A program made the translations under genes and the position numbers. A stretch of DNA of 5,462 nucleotides, from NCBI GenBank assembly GCA_017882835.1, contig JADGOU010000208.1, forward strand, positions 1 through 5,462. Reading direction: 5' to 3'. The notes beneath the pieces were generated by a model. It was not told the DNA's origin, did no database searches, and worked only from the letters and a program-made list of their open reading frames with translations. Each line of letters opens with the position of its first letter. Position 1 is the first letter of the stretch. Origin of the DNA: Frankiaceae bacterium. Its GTDB lineage: Bacteria > Actinomycetota > Actinomycetes > JADGOU01. Shown piece after piece: positions 1 through 5,348 of this stretch.

Positions 1-699
1 CTGGTGGTCGAAGTGCATGCTCACGATCGACCCGTTCTGTACGCCGGCCATGGTCAGCCGGGTCACCGTAGCCGCTCCCGGGTCGGTGAAGTCGCGGGAG
101 TCCACGTCGTACCCGACGATCGTGGCGTAACCGGCGGCGGTTGCTTGGGCAGTCACCAGCGGGGTGGGGTCGTTCATGGCCGAGGGGCGGAACCACCGGC
201 CCGGTGACCCGGCGAGGCGGGCGAGCACGTCGCGACAACGAGTGATCTCGGTCAGTACGGCGGGTGCCGGCAGGCTGCCCAGCGTCGGGTGGGTGTAGGT
301 GTGGTTGGCCAGCTCATGGCCGCCGCGCAGGATGCGGGCCGCTTGGCCGGGGTTGGCCTCCAGCCAGCTACCGACGGCGAACACCGTGATGGGTACGCCG
401 GCGGCTTCCACCAGCGCCAACAGCTGCTCGGCCAGCGCCGGACTGCCGGAGGCGTGAAAAGTCAGCGCGACCTCGGGACGCGTCCGCGGGCCGAAGGCCA
501 CGAAACCACCGGGGCCGGGCGCCGAGGCGGTGGGGGCACCTGACGGCGCGACCGTTGACGGCCCGGTCGAGGCAGCGGAGGAAGGGCTGGTCGCCGTACC
601 CGTGGGCGCAGCGGTCGAGTTGCGGCGAACCGTGGTCGTGCAGCCGGCGACCGCGACCAGCGCGGCCCCCAGCAGCCCCCGGCGGGAGAACTGCACCAC
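1..699 (-). CDS. Polysaccharide deacetylase (NodB-fold) lipoprotein, N-terminal part, truncated by the window edge
   Basis: Reading leftwards from a GTG at 699, 233 codons stay open to the window edge; the C-terminus is missing. Residues 1-20 look like a Tat lipoprotein signal: twin arginines in SRRGLLG (5-11), a hydrophobic stretch, and a lipobox VAGC with Cys20. A Thr/Ser/Ala/Pro-rich linker (about 27-64) leads to a NodB homology domain. Visible motifs are TFHASG (80-85, motif 1), HTYTH (133-137, the H-S/T-x-x-H metal motif), FRPS (170-173, motif 3), DVDSRDF (198-204, motif 4) and SMH (227-229, motif 5). In the family this fold removes acetyl groups from cell-wall or extracellular glycans. 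Motif 1 is unusual: the canonical TFDDG aspartates, one the catalytic base and one a metal ligand, are His82 and Ala83. The start at 699 is chosen because GAGGAGG (714-708) lies 8 nt upstream; GTG at 696 is the alternative. Fold assignment is firm; activity is uncertain. Confidence 0.88.
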   Translation of the reverse strand, partial: MVQFSRRGLLGAALVAVAGCTTTVRRNSTAAPTGTATSPSSAASTGPSTVAPSGAPTASAPGPGGFVAFGPRTRPEVALTFHASGSPALAEQLLALVEAAGVPITVFAVGSWLEANPGQAARILRGGHELANHTYTHPTLGSLPAPAVLTEITRCRDVLARLAGSPGRWFRPSAMNDPTPLVTAQATAAGYATIVGYDVDSRDFTDPGAATVTRLTMAGVQNGSIVSMHFDHQ

Positions 700-707
700 G
701 TCTGCTG

Positions 708-714
708 CCTCCTC
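708..714 (-). promoter_or_regulatory. Shine-Dalgarno site of the deacetylase gene
   Basis: On the minus strand GAGGAGG lies 8 nt before the GTG at 699 and 11 nt before the in-frame GTG at 696. The spacing favours 699. It is the strongest ribosome-binding site in the window. Confidence 0.7.
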
Positions 715-795
715 GTTCCCCGGAAACGCCGGTGTGCGCTGCTCAGCGTTCGGCTGCGGCTACCGGCCGCCGAGCTCACCTCACGGTAGTGCGCG

Positions 796-813
796 CCGCG
801 GGCAGACCCGCGG
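796..813. repeat. GC-rich inverted repeat (7-bp arms, 4-nt loop)
   Basis: CCGCGGG (796-802) is followed by CAGA and then CCCGCGG (807-813), a perfect 7-bp stem. It sits 75-92 bp upstream of the CoA-transferase start codon. There is no T tract, so it is not a classic terminator. It could be a regulator-binding site or an mRNA leader hairpin. Short palindromes like this also arise by chance in such GC-rich DNA. Confidence 0.35.
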
Positions 814-872
814 GCAGCACGTGTGGTCCCCTTTGCGGCGACAGCCCGGCAGCGACGATCGCCGGCCGGTGC

Positions 873-879
873 GGAGAGG
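873..879 (+). promoter_or_regulatory. Shine-Dalgarno site of the CoA-transferase gene
   Basis: GGAGAGG lies 8 nt upstream of ATG 888. It decides the start, because the in-frame GTG at 882 would be only 2 nt away from it. Confidence 0.7.
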
Positions 880-887
880 CAGTGCAC

Positions 888-2138
888 ATGCGGTTCGTAG
901 ACGAGGCGACGCTGGCGGCGACCCTGTCCGCCTTGCCGGTGGAGCGGCCGCGGTTCGTTGCCAGCGGGAACGCCGGGCCGCCGTTCGAGCTGCTGCGGAT
1001 CGCGGCCGACGCCGTGGCCACGTTCCGGTTGTTCATGCTGAACGCGCCCACCGGCATCCCGGTTCGTCCAGGCATCGCCCTGGAGACACCGTTTGTCGGC
1101 GCCGGCATGCGCGACCAGCCCGAGCTGCACTACATCCCGGCCCGGCTTTCGCTGGTGCCCAACCTGTTTGCCGGCAGCCGACCGCCGGACGTCGTGCTGG
1201 TGCACACCTCCATGCCGTACGACGGCTCGGTGTCGATGGGCTGTGAGGTCAACATCCTGCCGGCCGCGATCGAGGCGGTGCGCTCCCGCGGCGGGCTGGT
1301 GGTCGCCCAGGTCAACCCGAACATGCCCTACACGTACGGCGACGGGGTGCTCGGCCTGAACGAAGTCGACCTGGCGCTCGAGGTCGACCGGCCGCTGCCC
1401 AACCCGGCGTACGGCGCTAGCAACGCCACGACGGAAGAGATCGGCGCTCGCGTGAGCACTCTGATTCCGGACTCGGCGACCCTCCAGCTGGGCATCGGCG
1501 CCATCCCGGACGCGGTCGTGGCCGCCCTGCACGACCGGCGAGGGCTGCGGATCTGGTCGGAGATGTTCAGCGACGGCGTGCTCGAGCTCGACCGCACCGG
1601 CCAGCTCGACCGCGGCCATCAGCTGGTCGCGTCGTTCTGCTTCGGATCTCGCGCCGTGTACGAGTTCGTGCACCGCAACCCGCAGGTGCGCCTGCTGCGC
1701 ACCGAGCGGACCAACGACCCGGCCGTCATCTCCCGCAACCCGCGGATGGTGTCCATCAACTCGGCGCTGCAGGTGGACCTGTTCTGCCAGGCGAACGCCT
1801 CCCGACGGCCCTCGCTGGGACGGGCCAGTCGGATCTACTCCGGCTTCGGCGGCCAGACCGACTTCGTCGTCGGGGCGATGCACTCGTTGGGCGGACAAGC
1901 GATCATCGCCCTGCCGTCCTGGCACCAGCGCGCCGACGTCTCCACCATCGTGCCGTTGGTCGACGGGCCGGTGACGTCGTTCCAGCAGACCCACATCGTC
2001 TCCGAGCAGGGCGGCGCGGCCGTGTGGGGCGCCAGTCAGGCGCAGCAGGCCCGGTCACTGATCGACCAGGTCGCCCACCCGCGCGTTCGGGAGGAGCTGA
2101 CCGAGGAGGCCCGCGCGCTCGGCCTGGTCTCGCGCTGA
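888..2138 (+). CDS. Acetyl-CoA hydrolase/transferase family protein (4-hydroxybutyrate CoA-transferase-like)
   Basis: A 416-residue cytoplasmic class I CoA-transferase of the acetyl-CoA hydrolase / 4-hydroxybutyrate CoA-transferase family. These enzymes move CoA between acyl-CoA and a carboxylate through a glutamyl-CoA thioester. Diagnostic stretches are GIGAIPDAV (from 202), SEMFSDG with Glu225 as the expected catalytic glutamate, and GFGGQTDF (319-326), which matches the family's GFGGQxDF CoA-binding loop. The N-terminal half contains DVVLVHTSMPYDG and the conserved N-x-N-MPYTYGDG stretch. Length is close to the usual 420-440 residues, and the protein appears complete. The start is ATG 888, 8 nt after GGAGAGG; the reading frame stays open upstream to about 555, but that part lacks similarity. 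The gene stands alone: it diverges from the deacetylase and converges on the LGFP gene, with no succinate-semialdehyde or 4-hydroxybutyrate genes beside it, so the acyl substrate cannot be assigned. Confidence 0.93.
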   Translation: MRFVDEATLAATLSALPVERPRFVASGNAGPPFELLRIAADAVATFRLFMLNAPTGIPVRPGIALETPFVGAGMRDQPELHYIPARLSLVPNLFAGSRPPDVVLVHTSMPYDGSVSMGCEVNILPAAIEAVRSRGGLVVAQVNPNMPYTYGDGVLGLNEVDLALEVDRPLPNPAYGASNATTEEIGARVSTLIPDSATLQLGIGAIPDAVVAALHDRRGLRIWSEMFSDGVLELDRTGQLDRGHQLVASFCFGSRAVYEFVHRNPQVRLLRTERTNDPAVISRNPRMVSINSALQVDLFCQANASRRPSLGRASRIYSGFGGQTDFVVGAMHSLGGQAIIALPSWHQRADVSTIVPLVDGPVTSFQQTHIVSEQGGAAVWGASQAQQARSLIDQVAHPRVREELTEEARALGLVSR

Positions 2139-2147
2139 GTCGCCCGG

Positions 2148-2180
2148 CCTGGTGCGAGCCTGGTGCGAGCCTGGTGCGAT
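2148..2180. repeat. Three tandem copies of an 11-bp repeat in the convergent gap
   Basis: The unit CCTGGTGCGAG occurs at 2148-2158 and 2159-2169 exactly, and at 2170-2180 with the last base changed to T. The array fills most of the 41 bp between the CoA-transferase stop (2138) and the LGFP-gene stop (2182-2180), and its last base is the first base of that stop codon on the plus strand. An imperfect relative (CCTGGTCTCGCG) sits just before the CoA-transferase stop. No stem with a T tract is present, so it does not look like an intrinsic terminator. It may be a slippage product. Confidence 0.8.
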
Positions 2181-3580
2181 CAGCCCAGGTACGGCGTAGC
2201 CGTCGACGTCGCCCAGGACCAGTCGATCCGACCACCCGAGAACGTGCTGCGCCGACCGCCCGGAATGTCGAACTCGTCGGTAGTGGGCAACCGCCACGCC
2301 GAGTCGGGGCCGCCGAGGACGAGGTAGTCGGCCAAGATGCCGCCGTACACCCGGTGCGCGCCGGTTGCACCGGACCAGTACACCCGGGCGCCTTGGAAGT
2401 ACGACGCCCGGCCGCCGGTCACGTCGATCTCATCGGTGACCGGTAGTCCCAGCCTGGAGTCTGGTCCGCCGCCGGCCAGGTAGTGGCCCAGGATGGCGCC
2501 GTGCACTTCCTGCGCTCCGGTGGCCGCGGACCAGTACATCCGAGCCCCTTGGAAGTACGACGCCCGGCCGCCCGGTACGTCTATCTCATCGGTTACCGGT
2601 AGCCCGAGGAAGGAATCGGGTCCGCCCGCGGCCAGGTAATGGCGCAAGATGTCGCCGTGCACCTCTTGGGCGCCGGTCGGGCCAGACCAGTACACCCGGG
2701 CGCTTTGGAAGTACGACGCCCGGCCGCCCGGTACGTCTATCTCATCGGTGACCGGTAGCCCGAGGAACGAGCCCGGCCCGCCGGCGGCCAGGTAGCGGGC
2801 GAGGATCGCGCCGTAGACGAGCTGGGCTCCGGTGGCCACGGACCAGTAGATGTTGCCGCCGACGTAGTGCTGCACCCGCCCCGCGGGTACCGCCTGCTCC
2901 GGCCCGACGAGGGCGCCCAGACGCGATGCGCCGCCGCCTACGGCCTGGTACCGCGCGGTGATCGCCGAGGTGGTGATGCCGTCCGCGGCCGCCCACCAGG
3001 AGGTGTGCTGCAGCGCGCCGTCCCACCCGAAGGAGAAGTGGATGTGGCTGGTGTGCGGGTCGGAGCCGGTATAGGGCTTCCAGCCCCCACTCGGGTCCCA
3101 GGCGCCCCAGATCTGCCGGTCGTAGATCAGATACATGATTCCGAACCGGCGGAGCACTGCGTTGCGGTTGCCGTAGGCGTCGGTGGCGAGCAGCCAGTTG
3201 AGCACGTCGTGCGCTTCGGCCGGGTGGGCGGTGGTGTCGGCGCCCCAGTCCCAGGCGCGGCCGTCGTAGTGCTCGCTGGTGTCGGCGCCGCACGCCCGCA
3301 GGGTGCCGAGGTCGGGCACGCGGGGGTAGGAGGCCATGATCAGCTGCCGAAAGGCGGCGACCCCGGGCTTGACCGTCTCGTCGCAGGCCGTCTCGGGTTG
3401 GTACGCCGAGTAGGCGTCGATCGCCGCGCCGAAAGTCGGTGTGGGCGGCGCGGCACCCGCCGGCCGGTCCAGCCCGTGGACGAGCGAGCCGGTGAGGACA
3501 GCCAGGACGGCCAGCACGACGACTACCGCCGATTTGACGACTACCGCCGATTTGAGCCGCGGGCGGGTGGTGCCGGACAC
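2180..3580 (-). CDS. Secreted LGFP-repeat protein with M15-peptidase-like (ARB_07466-like) domain
   Basis: The product has 466 residues. Residues 1-43 form a basic then strongly hydrophobic export signal (hydrophobic core about 17-35) ending near AGAA; it contains a direct KSAVVV duplication (10-15 and 16-21). Residues about 45-200 resemble the ARB_07466-like C-terminal domain. SEHYDGRAWD (102-111) fits the S-x-H-x-x-G-x-A-x-D zinc motif of M15 D-Ala peptidases, and HTSHIHFS (176-183) could supply the remaining histidine ligand. Cys66 and Cys97 may form a disulfide. Residues 206-466 are five LGFP repeats, which in actinobacteria bind the cell wall. The likely role is a wall-anchored protein that trims or binds peptidoglycan; the enzymatic activity is inferred only. 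The start is GTG 3580, with GGGAG 6 nt upstream. It is monocistronic, divergent from the glycosylase gene and convergent with the CoA-transferase gene. Confidence 0.9.
   Translation of the reverse strand: MSGTTRPRLKSAVVVKSAVVVVLAVLAVLTGSLVHGLDRPAGAAPPTPTFGAAIDAYSAYQPETACDETVKPGVAAFRQLIMASYPRVPDLGTLRACGADTSEHYDGRAWDWGADTTAHPAEAHDVLNWLLATDAYGNRNAVLRRFGIMYLIYDRQIWGAWDPSGGWKPYTGSDPHTSHIHFSFGWDGALQHTSWWAAADGITTSAITARYQAVGGGASRLGALVGPEQAVPAGRVQHYVGGNIYWSVATGAQLVYGAILARYLAAGGPGSFLGLPVTDEIDVPGGRASYFQSARVYWSGPTGAQEVHGDILRHYLAAGGPDSFLGLPVTDEIDVPGGRASYFQGARMYWSAATGAQEVHGAILGHYLAGGGPDSRLGLPVTDEIDVTGGRASYFQGARVYWSGATGAHRVYGGILADYLVLGGPDSAWRLPTTDEFDIPGGRRSTFSGGRIDWSWATSTATPYLG
2183..2965 (-). repeat. Five LGFP repeats (156-bp period) within the secreted protein gene
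   Basis: The coding units are 2965-2810, 2809-2654, 2653-2498, 2497-2342 and 2341-2183, giving four 52-residue repeats and one 53-residue repeat. Repeats 2-4 share the core LGLPVTDEID, then GGRASYFQ, then YWS and TGA. Repeat 1 is divergent (RLGALVGPEQ), and repeat 5 has lost the LGLP core (AWRLPTTDEFD). The DNA is also conserved: 2549-2593 and 2705-2749 are identical over 45 bp and, after one mismatch, over 17 more. This points to recent duplication or gene conversion among the central repeats. Confidence 0.88.
3518..3553. repeat. Perfect 18-bp tandem duplication inside the signal-peptide coding region
   Basis: An identical 18-bp unit starting GACGACTACCGCC occupies 3518-3535 and 3536-3553. 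On the minus strand it adds exactly six codons and encodes the repeated KSAVVV of the export signal of the LGFP protein, so the reading frame is kept. It looks like a recent slippage event. Confidence 0.92.
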
Positions 3581-3692
3581 GGCGGACTCCCGGGGTGGAC
3601 GCTGGTGGGTCGCTCCAGGGGGTCGGCGTCGCCGGTGGCCTCGCTTGACAGTTCGACCGGGCTTTCACCCGTCCAGCCGGCAAGATGGCGGC
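3581..3692. promoter_or_regulatory. Divergent intergenic region between the LGFP and glycosylase genes
   Basis: These 112 bp should hold promoters in both directions. GGGAG (minus strand, 6 nt before GTG 3580) is a usable ribosome-binding site for the LGFP gene. On the plus strand a perfect TTGACA hexamer (3645-3650) lies 43 bp before ATG 3693, but no convincing -10 is found 16-18 nt downstream. The glycosylase start has only a poor purine stretch (CAAGATGG) before it. Confidence 0.4.
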
Positions 3693-4574
3693 ATGCCGGA
3701 GCTGCCGGAGGTCGAGGCCCTTGCCGAGTTCCTGACCGAGCACGCGGTCGGGTGCGTCGTCGCTCGCGTCGACGTAGTGGCGGTCAACGTCTTGAAGACC
3801 TTCGACCCGCCGCCGACGGCGTTGGCCGGGCTGACCGTCGATTCGGTCACCCGACGAGGCAAGTTCCTTGACGTCGACGTGTCGGGGCTGCACCTGGTCG
3901 TCCACCTGGCTCGGGCCGGCTGGCTGCGGTGGAAGCCGGCGCAGCCGGAAGTGCCGGCCCGACCAGGAAAGGGGCCGCTGGCGCTGCGAGTGGTGCTGGA
4001 CGGCAGCGGCCTGGGTCGCCCGCCCGCGGCCGGCTTCGACTTGACCGAAGCCGGCACCCGCAAGGGGTTGGCTGTCTACGTCGTGCCCGACCCGGCCGTG
4101 GTGCCCGGCGTGGCCCGGCTCGGAGTCGACCCGCTAGCCGCCGGCTTCACCGTCGATGCGCTCGCTCGGCTGCTCGCCGGTGTCCGGTCGCAGGTCAAGG
4201 GCGTGTTGACCGACCAGTCGGTTATCGCCGGCGTGGGCAACGCCTACTCCGACGAGGCGCTGTGGGTGGCGCGGCTCTCGCCGTACAAGCCGGCGGGGAA
4301 CCTAACGCCGGTCGAGGTCTCCGAGCTGCGCGCCGCCATCGTCGGCACGCTCACCGACGCGGTGGCGCGCGCTCGGGGCATGGCAGCTGCCGAGCTGAAG
4401 GGGGAGAAGCGAGCGGGGCTGGCCGTTCATGCCCGCACCGGGTTGCCTTGCCCGCGCTGCGGCGACACCGTGCGCGAGGTGTCGTTCGCCGACAAGTCGA
4501 TGCAGTACTGCCCGACCTGCCAGACCAGCGGCAAGCCGCTCGCCGACCGGCGGCTGTCCCGGCTGCTGAAGTAA
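3693..4574 (+). CDS. Fpg/Nei-family DNA glycosylase/AP lyase
   Basis: The product is 293 residues. It begins MPELPEVE, so after Met removal Pro2 is the expected Schiff-base nucleophile and Glu3 the catalytic acid. Lys57 (RRGKFLD) matches the conserved N-domain lysine. The helix-two-turn-helix lies in DQSVIAGVGNAYSDEALW (174-191). A C-terminal zinc finger has Cys253-x2-Cys256-x16-Cys273-x2-Cys276. The family excises oxidised bases such as 8-oxoguanine or formamidopyrimidines and cuts the abasic site in base excision repair. Unlike E. coli Fpg, the void-filling Met73 position reads Arg74 (HLARAG), the RRF segment reads GTRKG, and about 17 residues (TSGKPLADRRLSRLLK) follow the finger. The finger carries ADKS where Fpg has a GR motif. 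These traits match a known actinobacterial subfamily. ATG 3693 is fixed by the required Pro2, despite a weak ribosome-binding site. Its substrate may differ from that of classical MutM. Confidence 0.93.
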   Translation: MPELPEVEALAEFLTEHAVGCVVARVDVVAVNVLKTFDPPPTALAGLTVDSVTRRGKFLDVDVSGLHLVVHLARAGWLRWKPAQPEVPARPGKGPLALRVVLDGSGLGRPPAAGFDLTEAGTRKGLAVYVVPDPAVVPGVARLGVDPLAAGFTVDALARLLAGVRSQVKGVLTDQSVIAGVGNAYSDEALWVARLSPYKPAGNLTPVEVSELRAAIVGTLTDAVARARGMAAAELKGEKRAGLAVHARTGLPCPRCGDTVREVSFADKSMQYCPTCQTSGKPLADRRLSRLLK

Positions 4575-4609
4575 CAGCGCCATCGGCGGGCGTGCCCGGT
4601 GGTTTGCAA

Positions 4610-4629
4610 GCAATGTGCTAGCATATTGC
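4610..4629. promoter_or_regulatory. 20-bp palindromic operator and probable promoter of vapBC
   Basis: GCAATGTGCTAGCATATTGC matches its own reverse complement at 18 of 20 positions, centred on GCTAGC. It ends 3 bp before the antitoxin ATG (4633). The hexamer TAGCAT (4619-4624) inside it is a plausible -10 and would place transcription initiation at about 4631-4633. The expected function is binding of the VapB dimer or VapBC complex for autorepression, by analogy with other vapBC loci. No clear -35 was found. Confidence 0.7.
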
Positions 4630-4632
4630 GAC

Positions 4633-4854
4633 ATGAGGACCCTCTACCTGCGAAACGTGCCGGACGAGGTGGTGGAACGCCTCGAGCGCCTCGCCGCCCG
4701 GGACGCGACCTCGGTCGGGGCGGTGGCGGTGCGGGAACTGGCGGACGTATCGCGTCGAGCGGACAACCCCGCCTTGCTCGGCGCCCTCCCCGATCTTGAC
4801 GTGCCCGTCCGGACGGTCCTGGACGACCTGGCCACCGGTCGAACCGAGCGGTGA
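4633..4854 (+). CDS. vapB: VapB-type ribbon-helix-helix antitoxin
   Basis: The product is 73 residues. The N-terminus, TLYLRNVPDEVVERLERLA, has the short beta strand plus amphipathic helix of a ribbon-helix-helix/Arc-type DNA-binding domain, and a second helix follows at about 27-42. The C-terminal tail (about 45-73, ending TVLDDLATGRTER) is the part expected to wrap around the toxin and block its active site. The antitoxin neutralises VapC and, as a dimer, should bind the palindrome directly upstream. ATG 4633 is preferred. An in-frame GTG at 4615 lies inside the operator and would add only a non-conserved MLAYCD. No Shine-Dalgarno sequence precedes the ATG, and the -10 candidate suggests a leaderless transcript. 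The stop overlaps the toxin start. The family call rests on sequence pattern, toxin partnership and size. Confidence 0.87.
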   Translation: MRTLYLRNVPDEVVERLERLAARDATSVGAVAVRELADVSRRADNPALLGALPDLDVPVRTVLDDLATGRTER

Positions 4855-5234
4855 TCGTGGTCGACGCCTCGGCCGCTTTGTCAGCGCTGCTCAACGCCGG
4901 TCCTGCCCGCGCCGCCTTGGCCGCCGAGCAGCTGCACGCGCCGCATCTCATCGATGCTGAAGTCGCCCACGGCCTGGGCCGCCGGGTCGCGGCGAAGTCG
5001 ATGACTGGAGCCCAAGGCTGGACCGCCCTGGACGCCTGGCGCCGGCTCGGGATGACGCGCTACCCGACCGTCTCGCTCCTCGAGCGTGTTTGGCAGCGCC
5101 GCGAGAACCTGTCCGCGTACGACGCCGCGTACGTCGCGCTCGCCGAAGCGTTGGGCTGCCCGCTGCTCACCTCCGACGGGCGACTGAGTCGAGCGCCGGG
5201 TGCCCGCTGCACGATCACCGTGGTCCCGCGCTGA
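4851..5234 (+). CDS. vapC: VapC-type PIN-domain toxin ribonuclease
   Basis: A 127-residue PIN domain, full length for VapC. The four acidic residues of the Mg2+/Mn2+ site are visible: Asp5 (VVDASA), Glu37 (IDAEVAHGL), Asp91 (SAYDAAYVALAEAL) and Asp109 (LLTSDGRL). All are intact, so the toxin should be an active endoribonuclease; characterised VapCs cut tRNA or rRNA, but the target cannot be read from sequence. Translation starts at GTG 4851, overlapping the vapB stop as GTGA, with no good Shine-Dalgarno of its own. The toxin is therefore probably made by translational coupling and less abundantly than the antitoxin. It is co-transcribed with vapB and repressed through the upstream palindrome. 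Confidence 0.93.
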   Translation: MIVVDASAALSALLNAGPARAALAAEQLHAPHLIDAEVAHGLGRRVAAKSMTGAQGWTALDAWRRLGMTRYPTVSLLERVWQRRENLSAYDAAYVALAEALGCPLLTSDGRLSRAPGARCTITVVPR

Positions 5235-5348
5235 CACCGCCCGCATCCGCCGTCTGCTGATCTCGACATACCTGGCAGCCGCGACGGCGGAAGATCGTCG
5301 AGTTGGGCGCGGGAGTGACGCGCTCGGAAACCGGGCACCGAGGCAGGC
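5235..5348. other. Intergenic region between vapC and the transporter gene
   Basis: These 114 bp contain no supported gene. Distant inverted hexamers CTCGAC (5262-5267) and GTCGAG (5297-5302) are too far apart and too short to call a terminator. GAGG at 5340-5343, followed by AGG at 5345-5347, serves as the ribosome-binding site of the next gene, 5 nt before its ATG. No promoter motif was recognised. Confidence 0.5.

Larger units (their letters stand above)
700..887. other. Divergent intergenic region with presumed promoters for both neighbours
   Basis: These 188 bp separate two divergently transcribed genes, so both promoters should lie here. I see the two ribosome-binding sites at its ends, a GC-rich inverted repeat (796-813) and a CACGTG palindrome (818-823). 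I could not identify a -35/-10 pair on either strand, which is common for actinobacterial promoters. No small gene is supported here: frames that continue upstream of 888 lack family similarity. Confidence 0.5.

Noticed and set aside
462..1994. A 510-codon open frame on the minus strand opposite the CoA-transferase
   Set aside because: It is antisense to a well-recognised gene. Its translation is Arg/His/Gln-rich with no family pattern, as expected for a shadow frame in high-GC DNA.
2170..2189. CCTGG...CCAGG stem as a terminator between the convergent genes
   Set aside because: Only 5 bp with a 10-nt loop, and no T tract on either strand.
3645..3650. TTGACA as a -35 box, or as part of a DNA-damage (RecA-independent, TTGTCRGTG-type) promoter for the glycosylase gene
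   Set aside because: The following bases do not fit the GTG part, and no TAnnnT hexamer occurs at the required spacing, so only a bare hexamer remains.
2867..3871. A 334-codon plus-strand open frame opposite the LGFP gene
   Set aside because: Antisense to the M15-like domain and signal peptide; composition is typical of a spurious frame and no motif is recognised.
2742..3905. A 387-codon minus-strand open frame overlapping the LGFP and glycosylase genes
   Set aside because: Low-complexity Arg/Ala/Gly composition, and it crosses two recognised genes and their divergent promoter region; it is a shadow.
4615..4632. Upstream in-frame GTG as the vapB start
   Set aside because: It lies inside the operator palindrome, has no ribosome-binding site, and the added residues do not fit the ribbon-helix-helix N-terminus.
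4575..5348. VapBC region as part of a mobile island
   Set aside because: No inverted terminal repeats, integrase, tRNA or composition shift was seen at its borders; the pair simply sits between two chromosomal-type genes.
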